The notes under the pieces: model-generated
Told to the model about the DNA's origin: nothing
The model's database searches: none
What the model saw: the letters and a program-made list of their open reading frames with translations, nothing else
NCBI GenBank assembly: GCA_025350105.1
Contig: JANXYJ010000037.1
Coordinates: 1 to 64,000, forward strand
Length of the DNA stretch: 64,000 nt
Direction: 5' to 3'
Origin: Terriglobia bacterium
GTDB lineage: Bacteria > Acidobacteriota > Terriglobia > Bryobacterales > Bryobacteraceae
Part shown: positions 50,495 to 58,588 of the stretch, in pieces
Layout: each line of letters starts with the position of its first letter
How positions within the stretch are numbered: the first letter of the stretch is position 1
Made by a program: the position numbers and the translations under genes

Positions 50495-51013
50495 TTAATG
50501 TCCGTCGCTTTTGGCGCCTGGTGCGAGGCTGTCAGCGGCTTTTAATGGAAACTGCGCGCCTTGCGGCACAGGCACCAGCATTTGCTCCTTGCGGTAAATC
50601 AAGGTAGACGTATTGTAGCTGGCAATCTCAAATCCGTGGCCGTGGGTGATGGCGTCGGTGGGGCAGGCTTCCACGCAATAGCCGCAGAAAATGCAACGGC
50701 TGTAATCGATGTTATAAGCCTTGGCGTAGCGTTCTCCACCGCTGATGCGCAACTGGTCTGTGTTTTCGGCGGCTTCAATATAGATGCATTGGGCCGGACA
50801 CGCCGCGGCGCACAGAAAGCAGGCTACGCACTTTTCCAGGCCGTTTTCGTCGCGTTGCAACTCATGCACACCGCGAAAACGTTCCTGAAACTTGGCGGGG
50901 GCGTCCGGGTAATCCTCGGTAATGGTGGGATTCAGCATCTCCTTGAAGGTGATGCCCATGCCCTTGGCGATGGCCGCGGCGCCGCCAAACACTTCTGCTA
51001 TTTTCGATGCCAT
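50495..51013 (-). CDS. nuoI: NADH-quinone oxidoreductase subunit I-like ferredoxin protein
   Basis: 172 residues. Two [4Fe-4S] motifs are complete: CVACFLCAAACPAQCI and CIFCGYCVEACPTDAI, as in NuoI, with the conserved YNIDYSRCIFCG linker and a C-terminal ASYN...YRKEQML segment. It carries electrons from NuoG to NuoB in complex I. It is a lone copy: no other nuo gene is nearby, and it lies 61 nt after a STAS-domain gene. It is either a dispersed complex I gene or an alternative subunit. Confidence 0.88.
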   Translation of the reverse strand: MASKIAEVFGGAAAIAKGMGITFKEMLNPTITEDYPDAPAKFQERFRGVHELQRDENGLEKCVACFLCAAACPAQCIYIEAAENTDQLRISGGERYAKAYNIDYSRCIFCGYCVEACPTDAITHGHGFEIASYNTSTLIYRKEQMLVPVPQGAQFPLKAADSLAPGAKSDGH

Positions 51014-51074
51014 GTATTCTCCAGCTTAGCGTATTTTGTCTTGGTTTTTCGCTTTTGCCGCTTCCCGGTCTGCG

Positions 51075-51491
51075 TTACTTGGACCCAGGCTCCTGCGCCT
51101 GCTGCTCGCTCACGAACTTCAAAATATCGAAGTGCTTTACTTCGCGGCCGGGAAAGAAACTGTTCACCGCGTCCTGCTCCTCGGTGAATACTTCGAAAAC
51201 CGTATGCAGTCTGGTTAAGGCCAGCAACTCTACGTTGCGCCGATTCACCTTCAAAAGCTTGAGTGAGCCGCCGGCCTTTTTAAGTTGAGTGTAGGAAATG
51301 ACCATGGCCCCCAGGCCGGTGGAATCGATGTAGTCGGTGGGGCCCAGATCCAGAACCACACGGATCTGTTGCTTGGCCAAGGCTTCGTCCATGGCTTTCC
51401 GAAGAGTACCGGATTCCTGGGCGGTGATGCGCCCGTCGGCTGACAAAATCAGAATCCCTTCGCGTTCGTGCGCTTTGATGTGCAGGCTCAT
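51075..51491 (-). CDS. STAS-domain anti-sigma factor antagonist-like protein
   Basis: 138 residues. The STAS core LILSADGRITAQESGTLRKAM and VVLDLGPTDYIDSTGLGAMV contains the phosphorylatable Ser of the DSTGLG motif, as in SpoIIAA/RsbV. The C-terminal 35 residues (FFPGREVKHFDILKFVSEQQ) form an additional helix. In known partner-switching systems a kinase phosphorylates this Ser; no RsbW-type kinase lies here. It is 27 nt after the histidine kinase gene, so a link to that two-component system is likely. Confidence 0.87.
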   Translation of the reverse strand: MSLHIKAHEREGILILSADGRITAQESGTLRKAMDEALAKQQIRVVLDLGPTDYIDSTGLGAMVISYTQLKKAGGSLKLLKVNRRNVELLALTRLHTVFEVFTEEQDAVNSFFPGREVKHFDILKFVSEQQAQEPGSK

Positions 51492-51518
51492 GTTGGGTTT
51501 GAGTAACTCTTTGAGAAA

Positions 51519-53156
51519 CTACGCCGGTAGGGAAGCGGCCGTCGGCTGCGCCGCGCTTGGCCTGGCTGGCTCTGGCTTGGCCAGTGGGAAGCGCAAGACG
51601 AAGCGGGTTCCTTCGCCCAGCTTGCTCTCCACTGAAATGGTGCCGTCGTGGGCGGAGACGATCCAGGAGACAAAACTCAAGCCCAGACCCAGGCCTTGGA
51701 TCTTGTTGGTTTGGGGATCGCGAACCCGGTAGAAGCGGTCAAAGATATGCGGCAGATGGTCGGCGCGGATGCCAACGCCCGAATCCGACACGACCACACG
51801 GAGCCAGTCCTGGGGTTCGTCATAATGATTGAAACCATAGCCGGCCTGGACGGGCTTCTCGCCGGTTCTTTTGTCGTCACTGGTTCTGTTATCGGTGGTT
51901 CTGTTTGCGGTGGTTCTGTTGTCGCTGCTCCGGTTATCGTCAAGCTCCGCGCCGGTGCTGATGTCCTTGGCGATGTCCATCTCCACTTTCACCGTGCCGC
52001 CTTGCGGCGTGTATTTCACGGCGTTGGACAGAAGATTGGAAAACAGCCGGTCCATTTGGGTACGGTCGGCATTGGTGAACACGCCCGGCAACAGGCGGGC
52101 GGTCAGCGTCAGATTCTTTTCCTCCGCCGGAATCTGGAATTGATCCACAATGTCGGCTACCACTTCGCTTAAATCAAGCGGTGCTTTTTGCAGGACTAAT
52201 TGTCCGGATTCCGCTTGCGAAAGCAGTAAGAGCGCGCGCACAATGCTGGAAAGTTTTTCCACGTCCTCCAGCGCGTTGACGATGGCATCGCGATATTGTT
52301 CCGGGGTTTGCGCGGTAAACAGTGCAACCTCCAGTTGGCCCCGAATCGCGGTAAGCGGCGTGCGCAACTCATGCGAAACGTCGGTGGAGAACTGGCGGAC
52401 TTGCTCGAAGCTCTGATTCAGCCGAGCCGTCATGCGGTTGAAGCTGTCGATCAGATGATCCAGTTCATCGCCGGCTCCGCGGGTGGGGATTTGCGCGGTG
52501 AGGTTTGAGCTGGTGATCTCCTGCGCTGTTTTCGCCACCGAATCGAGCGGGTCCAACGCGCGCGCCGACAAGGTCCAACCGAGCAGGCTGGCCAAGGCGA
52601 TCACGCCCAATAACAAAAGCGCATAGCGGCGCGTGACGTTGTCGACCGTGCGTTCGTTGCTTTCCATGGAGCGGCCGAGGGCCATGAAATAGACCCGCCC
52701 GCGGGTGCCTAGCATCGCGCCCGCTTTGATCAGATACGGTACGCCGTTGGAATCGCGGCGCATATGAAACTCTGGTTTGGCAAGTTTCAGAATCCGGGCC
52801 ACTTCCTCGGGCGAATCGATTCCGATGGACTGATAGGTTTCCGATCGTTCCAGCACTTTGCCTTTGTTGTCGGACAATAGATAGATGTGGCGCAGACGTT
52901 CGACAATATAGGCCTCTTCAGGGTCAGTCTGATCGGCAATCCAGATGGGAATGCCCTTATCAATGTGGAGATATCCTTTGGCCGCTCCCCATTCTTCTTC
53001 GAGCGTGGCCTGAGTGTCGTCGTAAAGTTCCAGCCGCACGGTCTCGCGGAACAGGAAGCCAACGGCAAACAGCAGAACGGCAAAGAACAGCACGTAGCTG
53101 AACGTTAAGCGAAAGCGCAGTTGCTTAAAGATATTCGGTGGCTTGCGCAGTGCCAT
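51519..53156 (-). CDS. Membrane sensor histidine kinase with Asn/Arg/Thr-rich repeat insert
   Basis: 545 residues. Helix 1 (LTFSYVLFFAVLLFAVGFLF), a periplasmic sensor of ~125 residues, helix 2 (YALLLLGVIALASLLGWTL), HAMP, then a HisKA box FSTDVSHELRTPLTAIRGQL. The ATPase has N-box FSNLLSNAVKYTPQGG, G1 VSDSGVGIRADHLPHIFDRF and G2 GLGLGLSFVSWIVSAHDGT. Between the N-box strand and G1 there is an unusual ~45-residue insert with 5-residue repeats of the DNRTT type. The cognate regulator gene precedes it by 18 nt. The signal is unknown. Confidence 0.92.
   Translation of the reverse strand: MALRKPPNIFKQLRFRLTFSYVLFFAVLLFAVGFLFRETVRLELYDDTQATLEEEWGAAKGYLHIDKGIPIWIADQTDPEEAYIVERLRHIYLLSDNKGKVLERSETYQSIGIDSPEEVARILKLAKPEFHMRRDSNGVPYLIKAGAMLGTRGRVYFMALGRSMESNERTVDNVTRRYALLLLGVIALASLLGWTLSARALDPLDSVAKTAQEITSSNLTAQIPTRGAGDELDHLIDSFNRMTARLNQSFEQVRQFSTDVSHELRTPLTAIRGQLEVALFTAQTPEQYRDAIVNALEDVEKLSSIVRALLLLSQAESGQLVLQKAPLDLSEVVADIVDQFQIPAEEKNLTLTARLLPGVFTNADRTQMDRLFSNLLSNAVKYTPQGGTVKVEMDIAKDISTGAELDDNRSSDNRTTANRTTDNRTSDDKRTGEKPVQAGYGFNHYDEPQDWLRVVVSDSGVGIRADHLPHIFDRFYRVRDPQTNKIQGLGLGLSFVSWIVSAHDGTISVESKLGEGTRFVLRFPLAKPEPARPSAAQPTAASLPA
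51863..51940 (-). repeat. 15-bp in-frame tandem repeat inside the histidine kinase gene
   Basis: Four 15-bp units (TGGTTCTGTTATCGG type, plus strand) and one 18-bp variant encode N-R-T-T/S-D pentapeptides within the kinase ATPase domain. In-frame length changes would be tolerated. Confidence 0.85.
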
Positions 53157-53174
53157 GGCGAGTTTGGGCCTAGC

Positions 53175-53879
53175 CTACCTTTCCGCCTGCGGCATGACCG
53201 TTGAGCTGCGCTCCGGAATGTCCAGCAGATAGCCGATGCCGCGCACGGTCTGAATCATTTTGTCCGGATACTTTTCGTCGATCTTGCTGCGCAGGTGACG
53301 GATGTAAACGTCCACGATGTTGGTGAGGCCGTCGTAATCCATATCCCAGACGTGTTCGACAATCATCGTCCGGCTAAGCGGGCGGCCGCGATTGCGCATC
53401 AGGTATTCCAGAATGCTGAATTCCTTGGGGGCGAGTTCGATATTTTCACCAGCGCGAGTGACTTTACGGCGAATGCAATCGAGGGTGAGGTCGCCCACCT
53501 GTAAACGCTCCGGCATGGGCTGGCCGCTGCGCAAACGGGCGCGCACGCGGGCCAGGAGTTCGACGAACGCAAACGGCTTCACCAGATAATCGTCGGCTCC
53601 TACCTCGAAACCCTTCACGCGGTCGTCCACGCCGTCGCGGGCGCTCAAAATCAGAACTTGCGGACTCACTTTTCGATTGCGAATTTTCCCCAGCACGGCC
53701 AACCCATCCATGTCCGGCAGACCCAGATCCAGGATGATCAGGTCATATTCAGTGGCGTGGACCAGATTCAACGCCGAAGCGCCGTCGTTGGCCACGTCCA
53801 CTGCATAGCCAGCGCTCTCCAGGCCGCGGGAAAGGAAATCGGCAATCCGCTTCTCGTCCTCTACGACTAGAATTCGCAT
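53175..53879 (-). CDS. OmpR/PhoB-family response regulator
   Basis: 234 residues. The receiver domain starts RILVVEDEKRIADFLSRGLE (acidic pair), has the phospho-acceptor Asp in DLIILDLGLPDMDGL, Ser/Thr in VLILSARDG and Lys in DDYLVKPFAFVELLARV. The winged-helix effector has APKEFSILEYLMRNRGRPLSR and IVDVYIRHLRSKIDEKY, then VRGIGYLLD. First gene of the operon with the histidine kinase and STAS gene. The downstream targets are unknown. Confidence 0.95.
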   Translation of the reverse strand: MRILVVEDEKRIADFLSRGLESAGYAVDVANDGASALNLVHATEYDLIILDLGLPDMDGLAVLGKIRNRKVSPQVLILSARDGVDDRVKGFEVGADDYLVKPFAFVELLARVRARLRSGQPMPERLQVGDLTLDCIRRKVTRAGENIELAPKEFSILEYLMRNRGRPLSRTMIVEHVWDMDYDGLTNIVDVYIRHLRSKIDEKYPDKMIQTVRGIGYLLDIPERSSTVMPQAER

Positions 53880-53926
53880 GGGAGGATTCTCATGGAAATA
53901 GTGTACCTGTTTATCGACGGTTGGCG

Positions 53927-54268
53927 TTATTCACCGCCCGTCAAATACAACCCCGCTACGCCAATCACAATCAGTAGCGTGGAGGCTCCGCGCAGTAAAG
54001 TAACGTGTTCTTTGAACCAAATTGCACCAATCACCGCCACCATCAAGGTCCCCACGCCAGACCAAACCGCGTAGGCTGTTCCTACGGGGATGCGAATGAT
54101 CGAAGCCGGTGCTTCCGAGGTGACGACTGACAGTCCATACAGGCTGCACAGATACATCGCAAACATCAGCACCGTGGGCCACAGCCGGGTCATGCCTTCG
54201 GTGAATTTCAAGGTTAGGGTCCCGCCCACTTCAAAGGCGATGGCCAGGAAGAGGATCAGCCAGTTCAT
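53927..54268 (-). CDS. Small multidrug resistance (SMR) family protein
   Basis: The track starts at 54277; MNWLILFLAIAFEVGGTLTL at 54268 is the usual start (113 residues). Four helices are visible with the essential membrane Glu in AIAFEVGGT. PVGTAYAVWSGVGTLMVAVIG is the SMR signature in helix 3, and the end is LLIVIGVAGLYLTGG. SMR pairs export cationic drugs or guanidinium compounds by proton exchange; Gdx-type versus EmrE-type cannot be resolved by eye. Monocistronic. Confidence 0.9.
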   Translation of the reverse strand: MNWLILFLAIAFEVGGTLTLKFTEGMTRLWPTVLMFAMYLCSLYGLSVVTSEAPASIIRIPVGTAYAVWSGVGTLMVAVIGAIWFKEHVTLLRGASTLLIVIGVAGLYLTGGE

Positions 54269-54302
54269 GGTCAACATATTCGCATGGCTTCGACCATGCA
54301 GG

Positions 54303-54590
54303 TTACGCCGCGTTGCGCTTTGGAATACGTTGAATGGCTTTACCGCTCAGTTGGCGGGCCAGGTCCAACTCGTACGCGCTCTGCAGGTTCATCCAGAAAT
54401 CAGCCGACATTCCAAAGTACTGGCCCAGGCGCAGGGCCGTGTCTGCCGTAACGTTGCGTTTTCCGGAGAGAACTTGATAGAGGCGGTTGGGTGGTACTTC
54501 GATTGCGCCAGCCAACTTCGCTGCCGAGAGCCCGATCTCATGAAGCTCGTCTGCGAGGACTTCGCCGGGGTGAATGGGTGTGCGTGCCAT
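54303..54590 (-). CDS. higA: HigA-type antitoxin (XRE family helix-turn-helix)
   Basis: 95 residues. The opening TPIHPGEVLADELHEIGLSA is the HigA N-terminus; the helix-turn-helix follows (AKLAGAIEVPPNRLYQVLSGKRNVTADTALRLGQYF) and FWMNLQSAYELDLARQ is the family tail. It lies 17 nt after higB, so the toxin is encoded first, the characteristic higBA order. It should bind the toxin and repress the operon. Confidence 0.94.
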   Translation of the reverse strand: MARTPIHPGEVLADELHEIGLSAAKLAGAIEVPPNRLYQVLSGKRNVTADTALRLGQYFGMSADFWMNLQSAYELDLARQLSGKAIQRIPKRNAA

Positions 54591-54607
54591 GGTTACCTCT
54601 TTTCCCG

Positions 54608-54892
54608 TTAGTGATAATCAACAATCTCGACGCTCGAAGGGCCGGGATCATCCTTGGCCCAACTAAAACAGATGCGCCACTGGTCATTAATACGGATGGA
54701 GTATTGCCCCTTTCGGTTGCCCTTCAGGGCCTCCAGCCGGTTGGAGTTGAGCGCGGCAAGATCGCCAACCGAAAACGCGGCGTCTAGAATTCTTAAACGC
54801 TTCTCAGCTTGGCGGCGAAAGGGTTCCCACTGGCGGACTTTTTCGCCGGCGGCAAGACGCTCCGTCGCTTTGTCACGATAGCTCCTTATCAT
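54608..54892 (-). CDS. higB: HigB-type mRNA interferase toxin
   Basis: The track starts at 54934; MIRSYRDKATERLAAGEKVR at 54892 matches the HigB N-terminus (94 residues). The RelE-like fold shows RRQAEKRLRILDAAFSVGDL, LNSNRLEALKGNRKGQYSIR and INDQWRICFSW, with the Arg-rich catalytic surface. It cleaves mRNA on the ribosome. The start is only 13 nt from a strong -10 box, so the transcript leader is very short. Confidence 0.93.
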   Translation of the reverse strand: MIRSYRDKATERLAAGEKVRQWEPFRRQAEKRLRILDAAFSVGDLAALNSNRLEALKGNRKGQYSIRINDQWRICFSWAKDDPGPSSVEIVDYH

Positions 54893-54905
54893 CAGTCCCG
54901 ATTCC

Positions 54906-54934
54906 ATTATAGACGAGTGACGTCCAGCGTACAA
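54906..54934 (-). promoter_or_regulatory. Sigma-70-type promoter of higBA
   Basis: On the minus strand TTGTAC, 17 bases, TATAAT: consensus -10, near-consensus -35 and ideal spacing. Transcription would start about 7 nt before the higB ATG, giving a nearly leaderless mRNA. Confidence 0.75.
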
Positions 54935-55057
54935 AACACCTTTGCCGGAACATGCCGGAACACGCCGTTTGACTCGCCGCGCGATATACGATACGCTGCT
55001 CCGTCAAGGGGCATTGTGTTCTTGCGGCCCTTACAGCGGCAGTTTAAGGAGCAAGTT

Positions 55058-56182
55058 ATGCGGAAGTTTTTGAATGAAACCGGTCATTTGGGTGCGGCAG
55101 TGGGCCTGCTGGCGGGCATGCTTTTGATGCCAGCCCCAGCGGCGAGGGCGGCTGAAGTCACACCCGGCGGCGTCGCTGAAATCCCTTTTGACGGCGACGT
55201 GAATTTTTTGCAGTTGCCCAAGGACATGTATCTGGGCGAGCCCTCCGGTGTGGCCGTCAATAGCAAGAAACACATTTTCGTGTTCAATCGAGGCAACACC
55301 ACCGGCCCAGCCTACGGAGCCACCGCCGCCCAGTTGCTGGAGTTTGGTCCCGACGGCAAATACATCCGCGAAATCGGCAAGAACCTGTATGCATGGTCCT
55401 ATGCGCATGACGTCCGCGTGGATAAAGATGACAACATCTGGGCCATCGATAAGGGCTCCGATATGATCATCAAGTTCAATCCCGAAGGCCGCGTGATGAT
55501 GGTGTTCGGACGCAAGAAAGAAGCCTCTGATGAAGCCGGTCCGTGGACCCGCGTATCGCCGCCGCGCCCCGCGGTGGACGGCCAATTCCGCCAACCGACC
55601 GACGTCACTTGGGATCCGCAGGGCAACATCTTTATCAGTGACGGTTACATCAATTCGCGGGTGGCCAAATACGACAAGAACGGCGATTGGGTGAAGCAGT
55701 TTGGCAGTTACGGCAAAGGCGTGGGTGAGCTTGATACGCCGCACGGCATTGCCGCGGACGCACAAGGCAACATTTATGTGGCCGACCGCGCCAACAAACG
55801 CATTCAGGTTTTCGATGGCGATGGCAAAGTGCTGCGCGAAATCCATATGGATGCGCCGGTGCCCGCCGACTCACGCCCTTGGATGGGTGCGATGCCGACG
55901 GCCAGTTCACCGGGCAATTTTCAGCCGGGCTCCCCGTGGACGGTGTGCATTACGCCGGGTCCCACGCAGTATCTTTATACGTCCGACGCCTTCCCTGGCC
56001 GCATTTATAAGATGACCCTGGACGGCAAATTGCTGGGCATTTTGGGCAAAACCGGCCGTCAACCGAAACAATTCGGCTGGATTCACGAAATGGCGTGCCC
56101 TTCGGAAAATGAATTGTACGTGGCCGAGATCTTGAACTGGCGCGTACAGAAACTGACTCTTCATCCGGCCAAAGCGAAGTAA
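55058..56182 (+). CDS. Secreted NHL-repeat six-bladed propeller protein
   Basis: The ORF opens at 54809; the ATG at 55058 follows AAGGAGCAAGTT and gives a signal peptide ending AARAAE, about 374 residues. NHL units are clear: GEPSGVAVNSKKHIFVFNRG, AHDVRVDKDDNIWAIDKGS, PTDVTWDPQGNIFISDGY, PHGIAADAQGNIYVADRANK and a last IHEMACPSENELYVAEILN. The blade pattern resembles peptidyl-alpha-hydroxyglycine lyase-like and SMP-30-like propellers common in Acidobacteria, with Asp/Asn/His metal candidates in the blades. Enzymatic role unproved. Confidence 0.85.
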   Translation: MRKFLNETGHLGAAVGLLAGMLLMPAPAARAAEVTPGGVAEIPFDGDVNFLQLPKDMYLGEPSGVAVNSKKHIFVFNRGNTTGPAYGATAAQLLEFGPDGKYIREIGKNLYAWSYAHDVRVDKDDNIWAIDKGSDMIIKFNPEGRVMMVFGRKKEASDEAGPWTRVSPPRPAVDGQFRQPTDVTWDPQGNIFISDGYINSRVAKYDKNGDWVKQFGSYGKGVGELDTPHGIAADAQGNIYVADRANKRIQVFDGDGKVLREIHMDAPVPADSRPWMGAMPTASSPGNFQPGSPWTVCITPGPTQYLYTSDAFPGRIYKMTLDGKLLGILGKTGRQPKQFGWIHEMACPSENELYVAEILNWRVQKLTLHPAKAK

Positions 56183-56220
56183 ATTCGTCATTTGTGAAAG
56201 TTGGAGCCGTCAGCCACAGC

Positions 56221-56448
56221 ATGTGTCTCGAGTGTTATCGGAAGCGGTGGCCTCATGGCAAGGCTTGGGCGCGTCAGATCGCGCCCCGGTTTCGCCAATG
56301 GGAGATTTGTTGCTTCTGTCTGGTGAGGCACAAAAGCGGCATTCATATTCCGAGGGCGCAGAACAACCGGGAGTTAAAATGCACCGCGGCTTCGAAGCAT
56401 TTGGAGTGGCCGCTTTCTGTTGGCGTTCGAGCTAAGGATCAAGATTGA
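56221..56448 (+). CDS. Small zinc-ribbon-like protein, coupled to the DUF2461 gene
   Basis: 75 residues. The track frame starts at a GTG (56194); ATG at 56221 begins right at the first Cys pair, MCLECYRKRWPHGK. A second Cys set, ICCFCLVRHKSGIHIPR, and a late ELKC Cys follow; the CxxC ... CCFC ... SGI(H/Y) pattern resembles small zinc-binding proteins found widely in bacteria. Its TGA ends 1 nt before the ATG of the DUF2461 gene, which argues it is real. No function is known to me. Confidence 0.6.
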   Translation: MCLECYRKRWPHGKAWARQIAPRFRQWEICCFCLVRHKSGIHIPRAQNNRELKCTAASKHLEWPLSVGVRAKDQD

Positions 56449-56449
56449 G

Positions 56450-57148
56450 ATGAGCTTTCCCGGTTTTCCCAAAGAGGGCATTGCCTTCTTGCGCAGCCTC
56501 GCACGGAACAACGAACGCGAGTGGTTTCAGCCGCGCAAGGAAATTTTTGACTCGAAGGTAAAAGCTCCGATGATCGAATTAGTGGACGCCTTGAACGTCC
56601 ACCTTCGGGAATTTGCGCCCAGGCATATGGCCGAGCCGGCCAAGGCCATATACCGCATTTATCGTGACACGCGATTCAGCGCGGACAAGACTCCGTACAA
56701 GACACATATTGGTGCGATTTTCCAGCGTAAAGGAGCGGGCGAGACCAAACACGTTTCGGCTGGTTACTACCTTGCGATTTCGCCAAAGGGAGTTGAGATC
56801 GCCGGCGGCATGTACGCGCCGGGTCCACCGGAGTTGATCGCGGTGCGCAGTTGGATCGCGGATAATCATCAGCAATTTAGCAAGGCGATCCAGGGACCCA
56901 GGAAGCTATTAGGCGAATTGAAGGGCGAGTCTCTGCAGCGCGTGCCCAAAGGTTTCGCGGCCGATCATCCCGCGGCGGATTTGTTGAAGATGAAGCAGTG
57001 GTATTTCTTCGAAACCTTGGACGTGGCGCTGGCTACCACGCCGAAGCTTTTGCCCGAGGTGGTCAAACGTTTTCAGGCCATGCAGCCGGTGCTGGATCTG
57101 TTAAACGCGCCGCTGGCGAAGGCCGCGAAGGCGAAGCAGTTTGTCTAG
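56450..57148 (+). CDS. DUF2461 domain protein
   Basis: 232 residues from the ATG at 56450, one base after the preceding small gene. The family pattern is complete: FPKEGIAFLRSLARNNEREWFQPRKEIFD, YRIYRDTRFSADKTPYKTHIGAIF, SAGYYLAISPKGVEIAGGMYAPGP, LQRVPKGFAADHPAADLLKMKQWYF. DUF2461 proteins are widespread and uncharacterised; the strongly conserved Arg, Asp and Lys residues hint at a nucleotide or phosphate ligand (inference). Cytoplasmic. Confidence 0.9.
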   Translation: MSFPGFPKEGIAFLRSLARNNEREWFQPRKEIFDSKVKAPMIELVDALNVHLREFAPRHMAEPAKAIYRIYRDTRFSADKTPYKTHIGAIFQRKGAGETKHVSAGYYLAISPKGVEIAGGMYAPGPPELIAVRSWIADNHQQFSKAIQGPRKLLGELKGESLQRVPKGFAADHPAADLLKMKQWYFFETLDVALATTPKLLPEVVKRFQAMQPVLDLLNAPLAKAAKAKQFV

Positions 57149-57182
57149 CTGGCGCTCCCTTACGTTCGCGGCTTGCTGCTGG
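57149..57182 (+). repeat. REP-like dispersed element, copy C
   Basis: CTGGCGCTCCCTTACGTTCG then CGGCTTGCTGCTGG, immediately after the DUF2461 stop. It fits the shared core of copies A, B, D and E. Confidence 0.6.
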
Positions 57183-57318
57183 AAGAGTGGGTTGGTTCCA
57201 CCTCCGCATAGAACAGTTCAGTGCCTCATCTGATATGCTCAAAAGTTGGGCGCGCAGGAGCCTTGGCGCAAGGGTGAAACCGCGCCGGATATCATCTTAC
57301 AGAAGACAGAGGTCGTAA

Positions 57319-58065
57319 ATGTCGGGTCACTCCAAATGGGCGACGATTAAGCACAAGAAGGCCGCCACGGACGCGAAGCGCGGGAAGCAGTTCACCAAGA
57401 TTATCAAAGAAATAATGATTGCCGCGCGCAGCGGCGGCGATGTGGATAGCAACCCTCGTCTGCGCACGGCGGTAACGGAAGCCAAGTCTGTCAGCATGCC
57501 GTCCGATAACATCAAGCGCGCCATCATGCGCGGTACCGGCGAGCTCGAAGGCGGCCAGATTGACGAAATCATGTACGAGGGTTACGGTCCCGGAGGCGCC
57601 GCCGTCCTGGTGGACGCGGCCACCGATAATCGCAATCGCACGGTGAGCGAAGTTCGCCACGCGTTTACGAAATTTGGCGGCAACATGGGCGAACAGGGTA
57701 GCGTTGGCTGGATGTTCGAACGCAAGAGCCAGATCATCATCGATGCTGAAAAAGCGCCGAAGGAAGACGAACTGATGACGCTTGTGCTGGACGCCGGCGC
57801 CGAGGATTTGCGCCAGGAGGGCAGCAACTGGGAAGTGATTTCTGCTCCTGAAGCGCACGTGACGGTTTTGGAAACCATTCAGAAGGCCAAGATTCCCACG
57901 GAATCCGCCGGCATTGCGATGATTCCCAAAAACTTGATGAAGTTGGAAGGCAAGAACGCTAGCGGCATGCTGCGGCTGGTGGAATTGCTGGAAGAACACG
58001 ACGATGTGCAGAACGTTTACTCCAACTTCGATATCGATGAGAAGGATTTGGCGTCGCTCGAATAA
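57319..58065 (+). CDS. yebC: YebC/PmpR family translation/transcription factor
   Basis: 248 residues, usual length: MSGHSKWATIKHKKAATDAKRGKQF, PSDNIKRAIMRGTGELEG, MYEGYGPGGAAVLVDAATDNRNRT, FTKFGGNMGEQGSVGWMF and MIPKNLMKLEGKNA at the end. The family was first taken as a transcription regulator; related proteins relieve ribosome stalling at proline stretches. It lies upstream of ruvC, the frequent yebC-ruvC order. Confidence 0.95.
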   Translation: MSGHSKWATIKHKKAATDAKRGKQFTKIIKEIMIAARSGGDVDSNPRLRTAVTEAKSVSMPSDNIKRAIMRGTGELEGGQIDEIMYEGYGPGGAAVLVDAATDNRNRTVSEVRHAFTKFGGNMGEQGSVGWMFERKSQIIIDAEKAPKEDELMTLVLDAGAEDLRQEGSNWEVISAPEAHVTVLETIQKAKIPTESAGIAMIPKNLMKLEGKNASGMLRLVELLEEHDDVQNVYSNFDIDEKDLASLE

Positions 58066-58099
58066 ACGGTGCATTTTGCCTGGTGGGTAAGAGGTTGCT

Positions 58100-58588
58100 A
58101 TGCGTGTGCTGGGCATCGATTGCGGATCGGAACGGACCGGCTGGGGCGTGATCGAAAGCGATGGCCGCCGGCATAGCGTTTGCGCGCATGGACTGATTTC
58201 GCTTTCCGCTCGCACCCCCTTTGAGCAGCGTCTGGCTACGATCAGCGCCGAAGTGAAGCGCGTGTTGGCCGAGCACCTGCCGGAAGCCGCGGCGGTGGAG
58301 GAAGTGTTCTATTCGCAAAACGTGAAGACGGCGTTGAAGCTGGCGCACGTGCGCGGCGTAGTGCTGGCCGCGATTGCAGAAGCGCGGATTCCGCTGGGCG
58401 AACACTCGCCGCTCTCGGTAAAATCGAATGTAGTCGGCTACGGCCGCGCGGAGAAGAGCCAGGTGCAATTGATGGTACGGACATTAACGGGCGAAACCAT
58501 CGAATCTGAAGATTCGGCCGACGCGTTGGCGGTGGCGATTTGCCATGCCGTGATGGCAGCGACGGCGCTGCGGAGAATCGCACGATGA
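58100..58588 (+). CDS. ruvC: Holliday junction endonuclease RuvC
   Basis: 162 residues. The catalytic acidic residues of the RNase H fold are in place: Asp7 in [19 protein letters not shown], Glu in [20 protein letters not shown], and the two C-terminal Asp in [15 protein letters not shown]. It resolves Holliday junctions with RuvAB; ruvAB are not adjacent. It overlaps the next gene by 4 nt (ATGA). Confidence 0.96.
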   Translation: MRVLGIDCGSERTGWGVIESDGRRHSVCAHGLISLSARTPFEQRLATISAEVKRVLAEHLPEAAAVEEVFYSQNVKTALKLAHVRGVVLAAIAEARIPLGEHSPLSVKSNVVGYGRAEKSQVQLMVRTLTGETIESEDSADALAVAICHAVMAATALRRIAR

